Assembly: GCF_009765445.1 (NCBI RefSeq)
Contig: NZ_WHOY01000031.1
Location: 772,273 to 836,272, forward strand
DNA from: Pantoea sp. BAV 3049
GTDB lineage: Bacteria; Pseudomonadota; Gammaproteobacteria; Enterobacterales; Enterobacteriaceae
Length of the DNA: 64,000 nt
Direction: 5' to 3'
Position numbers and translations under genes: made by a program. The notes beneath the pieces are model-generated. The model saw nothing but the letters and a program-made list of their open reading frames with translations, was not told where the DNA came from and searched no databases. Below are positions 58,327-64,000 of the stretch, piece by piece; within the stretch, counting starts at the first letter, position 1, and every line of letters starts with the position of its first letter.

Positions 58327-61313
58327 TGATGCTGGCGACGATCGCTGATTTTAAACCGAATATGACGCTGATCCACAACAGCGGCATTCAGTTCCTCGAC
58401 TTTGCTCTGACGCCTGAGCTGGACGCAGACCTGCCGGGGAAATTTGTGCGGCAGACCGCAAACGGCCCGCTGCTGCGCCTTAACTTTAATGCTCAGAGCG
58501 GTAAATATCTGCTGCCGATTGGCGTGGGTAGTACGCCTGAAGTGGTCAAGCCGGAGTTCAGTTTTCCGCTGGAACAGTCGCTGGATCTGCTGAACGGCAT
58601 CTGGCTGCCGCTGCCCTATTTCCGCTTTAATCCGCCGCGGACTTTTATCGGCGGGCCGGATAACTGGGCGCGGGTACAGATCCTCGAACTGGAAAAACCA
58701 GACGTCAACGGCAATACCCACCGCATCTGCCTGGCATTCGAAACCCGCGTCTGGGTGGAAGGCGAAGATGAATCGCTGGCGCTGAATGAAAGCGACGTGA
58801 AAAACGGCGTCAGTTTTGCGCTGGCACACCGCAGCGATGAGCTGGGCGAGTTTCTGGATCACACCTGGATCGACGGCTGGCTGCGTGAAGTGTTCAGTCA
58901 GCAGGCTTCCCAGATTGAGCAGCGGCCGCAGGTTAACATCCGCACCGCCCTGCGTGAATTTGAGTATCAGGCGCACTATCTGAATATCCTGCATATGCTG
59001 GGCAATCAGCTTTCCCTGCCGGAACTGAAAATCAGTGCCGCCACACTGCAAGAACCCGCCGTTCCGGTGGATTTGATCCTCGATGTCGGCAACTCGCACA
59101 CCTGCGGCATTATGGTTGAAGATCATGTTGACGATCACCATGGCCTCAAACATACCTATGAGCTGCACCTGCGTAACCTTAGTGAGCCACATCAGCTGTA
59201 TAACGAGCTATTTGAAAGCCGCGTTGAGTTTGCGCAGGCCAGCTTCGGCAAACAAAACTTCTCGGTTGAAAGCGGCCGTGACGACGCTTTTATCTGGCCT
59301 TCCATCACCCGAGTGGGCCGTGAAGCCAGCCATCTTGCGCTGCAGCGTCTGGGCACCGAAGGGGCGACCGGCATCTCCAGCCCACGTCGTTATCTGTGGG
59401 ATGAAGAGAGTTACACCCCGGGCTGGCGTTTCAGCCGCACGCCGGGCAACGCTTCTCAGGAACCGCTGGCAACGGCAGCTCCGGTGACCAATCTGGTCAA
59501 CGATGAGGGCCAGCCGCTGTACAACCAGCCGCTGGAAGATCGTCTGCCGGTCTTTTCTCCACAGTACAGCCGCAGTTCTGTCATGAGCTTTATGCTCTCT
59601 GAACTGCTGGCGCAGGCGCTGATGCAGATGAACAGCCCGGCCCAGCGCCAGAAAATGCTGCACAGCAGCGCTCCACGCCAGCTGCGCAATATTATTTTGA
59701 CGCTGCCTTCGGCGATGCCAAAGCCGGAGCGTGAAATTTTCCGCCGCCGGATGATCGAAGCTATCGCCCTGGTGTGGAAAGCGATGGGCTGGCATCCGGC
59801 TGATGACGACTTTTCCACCGCGAAGGACAAAGCGAAAAGCCGCGTGCCGGTGCCGGACGTTCAGATGGAGTGGGACGAAGCGACCTGCGGCCAGATGGTC
59901 TATCTCTACAACGAAACCCAGGTGAATTTTGGCGGTCGCGCTGAGGCATTCTTTGTCAGTATGGCCCGCCCGGACCGTGCCCGTGCCGCCGATGAGCCAG
60001 TGGGTAAAACCCTGCGCATCGCCTCAATTGATATTGGCGGCGGCACCACCGACCTGGCGATTACCCAGTACCGGCTGGATGACGGCGTTGGTAACAACGT
60101 GAAAATCATGCCTCGCCTGCTGTTCCGCGAAGGCTTCAAGCTGGCAGGTGACGATATTCTTCTGGATGTGATCCAGCTGTACGTTTTGCCCGCGCTGCAG
60201 ACCGCTTTTAAACAGGCTGGTATGGTCAATCCTGAAGGCGTAATGGCCCGGTTGTTTGGGCATGAAGGAAGGCTCGATGGTCACTCCACGCTGCGCCAGC
60301 AGGTCACTTTGCAGATTTTTATTCCGGTTGGTCAGGCGATCCTGGAAGCCTATGAGCAGTTCGACCCGCTGGAGTTGAACGCAGAAATCGATGCCCGCTT
60401 CGAGGAGCTGCTGTCACAAACGCCGACGCAGAAGCTGCTCGACTACATTAACCGTGAGATCCAGCGCGAGCTGCCGAACGAAGCGGAAGAGTTCGATATT
60501 CTGCGAGTGCCGCTGATCGTCAAGCTGAGCAAGCTGCACGCTGAGTTCCTGTCGTCGCGCATGAACATCACCCACAGCCTGCGCTCGATGTCTGAAGTGG
60601 TTGCCGTATATGACTGTGACGTGCTGCTGCTGACCGGTCGTCCGTCGCGCTTCCCTGGCGTGCAGGCGCTGTTCCGCCATCTGCAGCCGTTGCCGGTCAG
60701 CCGCATTCTTTCGCTGGACGGTTATCATACCAATGACTGGTATCCCTTTAACAAACAGGGGCGCATTGAGAATCCGAAATCCACCGCTGCCGTCGGGGCG
60801 ATGCTGTGTCTGCTGTCGCTGGATCTCCGGCTTGCCAACTTCTGGTTTAAAGCCGGTGACTTCCAGCCCTATTCCACCATCCGCTATCTCGGGATGCTGG
60901 ACGGGAACGGATCGTTGAGCAGCGATAACGTCTGGTATGCCGATATCGATCTGGACGATGAGAAATTCGCTCTGGACGCCCGAGAATGCTTCCAGGTGCG
61001 CGGCTCGCTGACCTTAGGTTTCCGTCAGCTGGATAACGACCGCTGGCCAGCCTCACCGCTCTATACGCTGTCGATTGCCGATCCTCAGCTGGCGCGCAGC
61101 GTGGCCGGAGATAAGGTGCTGAAAATTAAACTGGCAGTTGCCAAAACCAGCGGGGGATTTGGCCCGGAGCGGTTTGAAATTGCCGACGCCACGCTGGATG
61201 ATGGCACGCGGGTTCCGCTGGAACAGCTGCGGCTGAAGCTGAATACCTTAGCCAGCAGCGGATCGGGATTAACCCATTACTGGATTGACAGTGGGAGCGT
61301 ATACAAGAAATGA
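58323..61313 (+). CDS. srfB: SrfB family protein with actin/Hsp70-like ATPase motifs
   Basis: A 996-residue cytoplasmic protein. Two phosphate-binding motifs of the actin/Hsp70 ATPase superfamily stand out: D254VGNSHTCG, and D570IGGGTTDLAIT, about 316 residues apart, much further than in Hsp70. A later LLLTGRPSRFPGVQALFRHL resembles the adenosine motif. The N-terminal 240 residues are a separate domain. It overlaps srfA and srfC by 4 bases each (ATGA), implying fixed stoichiometry. Function is unknown; a chaperone-like ATPase working with SrfA and SrfC is inferred. Confidence 0.88.
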   Translation: MMMLATIADFKPNMTLIHNSGIQFLDFALTPELDADLPGKFVRQTANGPLLRLNFNAQSGKYLLPIGVGSTPEVVKPEFSFPLEQSLDLLNGIWLPLPYFRFNPPRTFIGGPDNWARVQILELEKPDVNGNTHRICLAFETRVWVEGEDESLALNESDVKNGVSFALAHRSDELGEFLDHTWIDGWLREVFSQQASQIEQRPQVNIRTALREFEYQAHYLNILHMLGNQLSLPELKISAATLQEPAVPVDLILDVGNSHTCGIMVEDHVDDHHGLKHTYELHLRNLSEPHQLYNELFESRVEFAQASFGKQNFSVESGRDDAFIWPSITRVGREASHLALQRLGTEGATGISSPRRYLWDEESYTPGWRFSRTPGNASQEPLATAAPVTNLVNDEGQPLYNQPLEDRLPVFSPQYSRSSVMSFMLSELLAQALMQMNSPAQRQKMLHSSAPRQLRNIILTLPSAMPKPEREIFRRRMIEAIALVWKAMGWHPADDDFSTAKDKAKSRVPVPDVQMEWDEATCGQMVYLYNETQVNFGGRAEAFFVSMARPDRARAADEPVGKTLRIASIDIGGGTTDLAITQYRLDDGVGNNVKIMPRLLFREGFKLAGDDILLDVIQLYVLPALQTAFKQAGMVNPEGVMARLFGHEGRLDGHSTLRQQVTLQIFIPVGQAILEAYEQFDPLELNAEIDARFEELLSQTPTQKLLDYINREIQRELPNEAEEFDILRVPLIVKLSKLHAEFLSSRMNITHSLRSMSEVVAVYDCDVLLLTGRPSRFPGVQALFRHLQPLPVSRILSLDGYHTNDWYPFNKQGRIENPKSTAAVGAMLCLLSLDLRLANFWFKAGDFQPYSTIRYLGMLDGNGSLSSDNVWYADIDLDDEKFALDARECFQVRGSLTLGFRQLDNDRWPASPLYTLSIADPQLARSVAGDKVLKIKLAVAKTSGGFGPERFEIADATLDDGTRVPLEQLRLKLNTLASSGSGLTHYWIDSGSVYKK

Positions 61314-63700
61314 AACCGTTGACGCCCAAGCAGTTGTCGGCCACGTTCGGCAAAAAACTGGATACGCTGGCCAAAGGCATCGATCAGTCGATTGCCTGGC
61401 TGGAAAGCGCCCGCGAAACCTCACCGCGCCTGAATATGGAAGCCGACCGCCTCAGCGTCAGGCTGCGCCGCCAGCGCAATAAAGCCAGCAACCTTACCGT
61501 CGCCAGCGGTAAAGAGTGCGCGATCGGCTTCTTTGGTCTCTCTCAGGCGGGAAAGTCTTATCTGATCTCAGCGCTGGCTGCCAGTGATAAAGGCCGGATG
61601 GAGATTGCCCTTGGCGGGGCGAATTTTGACTATAACCTGCTGAACCCGCAGCAACAAACCGGCACGATGGTGACCCGCTACAGCGGTCAGCAGGCGCGCG
61701 TGGATAACGAGTGGCCGGTTCAACTGGCACTGCTCAGTGAAGAAGAGCTGGCCGCAATCCTTGCCGATGTCTGGGCGAGACGCTGCGGCGAACAGACGGT
61801 GGTGCTGGATGAGCAGCAGATAGCAGAACGCCTGAAAAACGTCGCCATGTACCGCCAGCCGCAGGAAACCGCAGGGCTGACCCGTAATGATGTGGTCGCT
61901 CTGTGGGATCGGCTGGCTGCCGCGCAGCTTTGCTGCAGTAAGGCGCTGGAGACCCATTTCTGGCCGCTGGCCGTTGAACTGGCCCCGATGCTGGGGGTTG
62001 ACGATCGTGCCCGCCTCTTTTCACTGCTCTGGGGTGAAGACCGCGAACTGACCGGTCTCTATCGCCAGCTGGCTCACGTGCTGCATCACGTGTCCGGGGC
62101 GCGGCAGGTGTTTGCGCCGCTGGCCGCAGTGGAAGATGCTTCACTAAGCGTGCTGAACAGCAATGGCCTGCGCTACTTCAATGCTTCCTCCGATCGGGTG
62201 ATCCAGGTGGTGCCGCAACACAATGGTCGTGGCCTGCAGCCGGTGAATCTGGCGCTGGCCGAGCTGACGTTGCTCAGCCGTGAAGTGCTGATGCCGCTCT
62301 ACTGCGCACCGAAAGAAAACCTGTTTGAAACGGTCGATCTGCTAGACTTCCCGGGCTTCGAAGAACCTGCCGTGCTGCCGGACGATAAAGATCACGAACT
62401 GGCGCTGGCCTTCCTGATCGCCAAACGCCCTTTCCTGCTGACCCGCGCCGCCGAGCGCCAGGATGTGAATCTGCTGATGGTGTGCAGTGCTTCCAGCCAG
62501 CGGGCTGATACCCGAACCGTTGGTCGCGTGCTGGATAACTGGGTGAAGCAGACTCAGGGTGAAAACAGTCAGGTTCGCAGTCGCCGCAAGCCTGGCCTGA
62601 TCTGGGCGCTGACGCCGTTCGACCAGCGTGTGACCCGTGGGCAGAATTATGATGCCGCCGTGCAGCGTTATGTGGGAAATCCCGGCGATGCCTGGGGTTC
62701 AATGCTGGCCATGGACGATAAAGGCGTGAAGCGCATGGCGGGCTGGCTGACGACCGAAGTTCGCCGCGAAACCAAGCTGGAACGTTTGCAGGAACAGCAG
62801 AACGAAGTCCGTCGCGAACTGGCGGAAAACCTGCTGGGCCGCTGGTATCTGGCGTCCGAAAAAGAGGAACCGCAGGCGCGTCTGCGCATTGCCGAAACGT
62901 TGCTGAAAACCCTGCAGGCCAGAACGGGTGTGCATGGCGAGCTGCTGGAGCGGTTATTGCCGGCCCGTGAGACGTTGCGCCATCTCTTCCTGCAGCGCCA
63001 GAATCGGGGCGAACGGCCAGTGACCGAGGCGTTTGCCCTGACCGAAGACGATCCGTTTGGCATTGGCATGAGCATCGATCTGCTGAGCAATGAACCGATC
63101 TCCGGCCTGCTCACCCCGGAAGAAGACGCGAAGGAAGAAGTACCGGAAGCGGAATTTGCACAGCAGGTGTACCGCCACTGGATTAACGTGCTGCGTCAAC
63201 TACCCGATCAGGGCGCGTTGCTCGAACTTCTGGGCGTCAGTAAACCGACGCTGGAGATGCTGACTGAAGAGCTGGTGACTGCCAGTATTCGACTGGATAC
63301 GGAAGCGGCGTTAGTGAAAATGCTCACCGATAACGAAGCACCGGGCGCACCTGCCGAGATGATTGCCGATCGTCAGGTTTCCCGTGCGCTGAGCGTACTG
63401 GGCGACTTTGTTGCCTGGCTGGGCTTTCAGCACGTGCCGGAAGCCCAGCGTCCGGAGAGTAAAATCAACCGGGGACAGCGCATTTTCGCCAAGCCGGAAA
63501 CGCAGACCGCCAGCCTGGGGCCGGGCCAGCGTCTGACCCGCCTGGCGCTGAAGCCTAATAACCACGCCGCCTACTACATCTATGACTGGCTGGTCGGGCT
63601 GAACGAAATGATTATGCAGAATGCCGGTTACTCCGCCGCCCGTGAAATTGACAGCGAGCATCGTAACCAACTTGCTGCGATTCTGAAGCAGGTTGGCTGA
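61310..63700 (+). CDS. srfC: SrfC family protein with a P-loop GTPase-like domain
   Basis: A 796-residue protein. The P-loop is G76LSQAGKS83, a dynamin-type G3 motif is D346FPG349 (VDLLDFPGFEEP), and T435PFD438 stands where NKxD/TKxD would be. The G3 motif is 260 residues after the P-loop, so a large insertion interrupts the domain. The C-terminal half is helical and charged. It is named as a putative virulence effector, though no secretion signal is visible. Last of the srfABC operon and overlapping srfB by 4 bases. GTP use is inferred. Confidence 0.87.
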   Translation: MKPLTPKQLSATFGKKLDTLAKGIDQSIAWLESARETSPRLNMEADRLSVRLRRQRNKASNLTVASGKECAIGFFGLSQAGKSYLISALAASDKGRMEIALGGANFDYNLLNPQQQTGTMVTRYSGQQARVDNEWPVQLALLSEEELAAILADVWARRCGEQTVVLDEQQIAERLKNVAMYRQPQETAGLTRNDVVALWDRLAAAQLCCSKALETHFWPLAVELAPMLGVDDRARLFSLLWGEDRELTGLYRQLAHVLHHVSGARQVFAPLAAVEDASLSVLNSNGLRYFNASSDRVIQVVPQHNGRGLQPVNLALAELTLLSREVLMPLYCAPKENLFETVDLLDFPGFEEPAVLPDDKDHELALAFLIAKRPFLLTRAAERQDVNLLMVCSASSQRADTRTVGRVLDNWVKQTQGENSQVRSRRKPGLIWALTPFDQRVTRGQNYDAAVQRYVGNPGDAWGSMLAMDDKGVKRMAGWLTTEVRRETKLERLQEQQNEVRRELAENLLGRWYLASEKEEPQARLRIAETLLKTLQARTGVHGELLERLLPARETLRHLFLQRQNRGERPVTEAFALTEDDPFGIGMSIDLLSNEPISGLLTPEEDAKEEVPEAEFAQQVYRHWINVLRQLPDQGALLELLGVSKPTLEMLTEELVTASIRLDTEAALVKMLTDNEAPGAPAEMIADRQVSRALSVLGDFVAWLGFQHVPEAQRPESKINRGQRIFAKPETQTASLGPGQRLTRLALKPNNHAAYYIYDWLVGLNEMIMQNAGYSAAREIDSEHRNQLAAILKQVG

Positions 63701-63773
63701 TTATTCACTGCATTCAGCCAGAAATCAGTGACAGAGGCGGTAGATTCTGCGGTAACGATTAAAGGGAGGGTCA

Positions 63774-64000
63774 TTAACGTAATCGCAGACTGAAATTCCC
63801 GGCGGTTTCCTCTTCGGCTTCCCGCATGACGGCAATAATAGCGTCAAATTGCGCGGCATCTTTATGCTCAGCCAGATGCCGCAACGTGATGCGGGCGGGC
63901 AGATCAATCATCCCCGTCAGGGCATCCCACAGCGCATCAAGATTGGCACCAAATTGCATCTCAATGGCGAATTTAACCACGAACTGCCGGTAGAATTCGT
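63774..64000 (-). CDS. Barstar-like (YhcO-type) protein, partial at the window edge
   Basis: The last 75 residues of a barstar-fold protein: EFYRQF, LDALWDALTGMIDLPARITL and DAIIAVMREAEEETAGNFSL. Barstar proteins inhibit barnase-type ribonucleases. E. coli YhcO has the same pattern. The 5' end lies beyond 64000, where a ribonuclease partner might be found. It is convergent with srfC. Confidence 0.8.
   Translation of the reverse strand, partial: EFYRQFVVKFAIEMQFGANLDALWDALTGMIDLPARITLRHLAEHKDAAQFDAIIAVMREAEEETAGNFSLRLR

Noticed and set aside
58215-59192. A 325-codon open frame antisense to the start of srfB
   Set aside because: It mirrors the codon pattern of srfB and has no recognisable domain or ribosome site.

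Overview
The window is chromosomal DNA from a member of the Enterobacterales. Many products read almost residue for residue like Escherichia/Salmonella proteins (GalP, DigH, SitABCD, CusRS/CFBA, GlgX), with densely packed genes and Shine-Dalgarno starts. The mix of a treZ-treY-glgX trehalose operon, a dat-ddc pair, srfABC and a native CTX-M-like class A beta-lactamase points to an Erwiniaceae-type or related environmental enterobacterium (Erwinia, Pantoea or Rahnella). The species cannot be fixed from the sequence alone. No rRNA, tRNA, CRISPR array, intact prophage or intact insertion sequence was seen.

Layout. 0.1-6 kb: a GalP-type sugar/H+ symporter, a TetR regulator divergent from an O-methyltransferase, then the dat-ddc operon for 1,3-diaminopropane, which ends in a terminator whose loop is the stop codon of the convergent methyltransferase. 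6.4-11 kb: a decayed zone. It holds two deletion scars, each of which removed the facing 5' ends of a divergent gene pair (MFS/TetR at about 6.98 kb, TetR/chemotaxis receptor at about 9.69 kb), plus a frameshifted GrpB gene. Intact digH and a DUF1348 gene lie between the scars. 11-18 kb: a nitroreductase, the sitABCD Mn/Fe importer behind tandem MntR-like boxes and a Fur-like box, a membrane metallophosphoesterase, a WYL regulator with a DUF1330 partner, and a small lipoprotein. 18-25 kb: treZ-treY-glgX, which converts alpha-glucan to trehalose, then GFA and DUF1471 genes.

26-33 kb: a small membrane protein, a Qnr/McbG-like pentapeptide-repeat protein, an SDR facing an AraC regulator, then a drug-defence block: a DHA2 efflux pump with a small membrane partner, divergent from a TetR gene that is followed one base later by the class A beta-lactamase. 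33-41.4 kb: a complete copper/silver efflux locus, cusCFBA divergent from cusRS across a perfect CusR box. 41.5-43 kb: a 5'-truncated serine recombinase and a PadR regulator with a His/Arg-rich N-terminus and a triple operator.

43-56 kb: an M24-fold protein that seems to lack its metal ligands, a LysR/SDR pair, a MipA-type outer membrane protein with its own two-component system, an unrecognised 217-residue protein, a DUF1090 protein, an orphan ACS-type MFS carrier preceded by a GntR-type palindrome, VF530, a zinc alcohol dehydrogenase, and a periplasmic serine hydrolase facing a LysR regulator. 56.9-63.7 kb: the srfABC operon, with overlapping genes for a membrane protein with a long Pro/Ala linker, a giant actin/Hsp70-fold ATPase and a dynamin-like P-loop GTPase. 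This is the best candidate in the window for a poorly understood system. The window ends inside a barstar-like gene.
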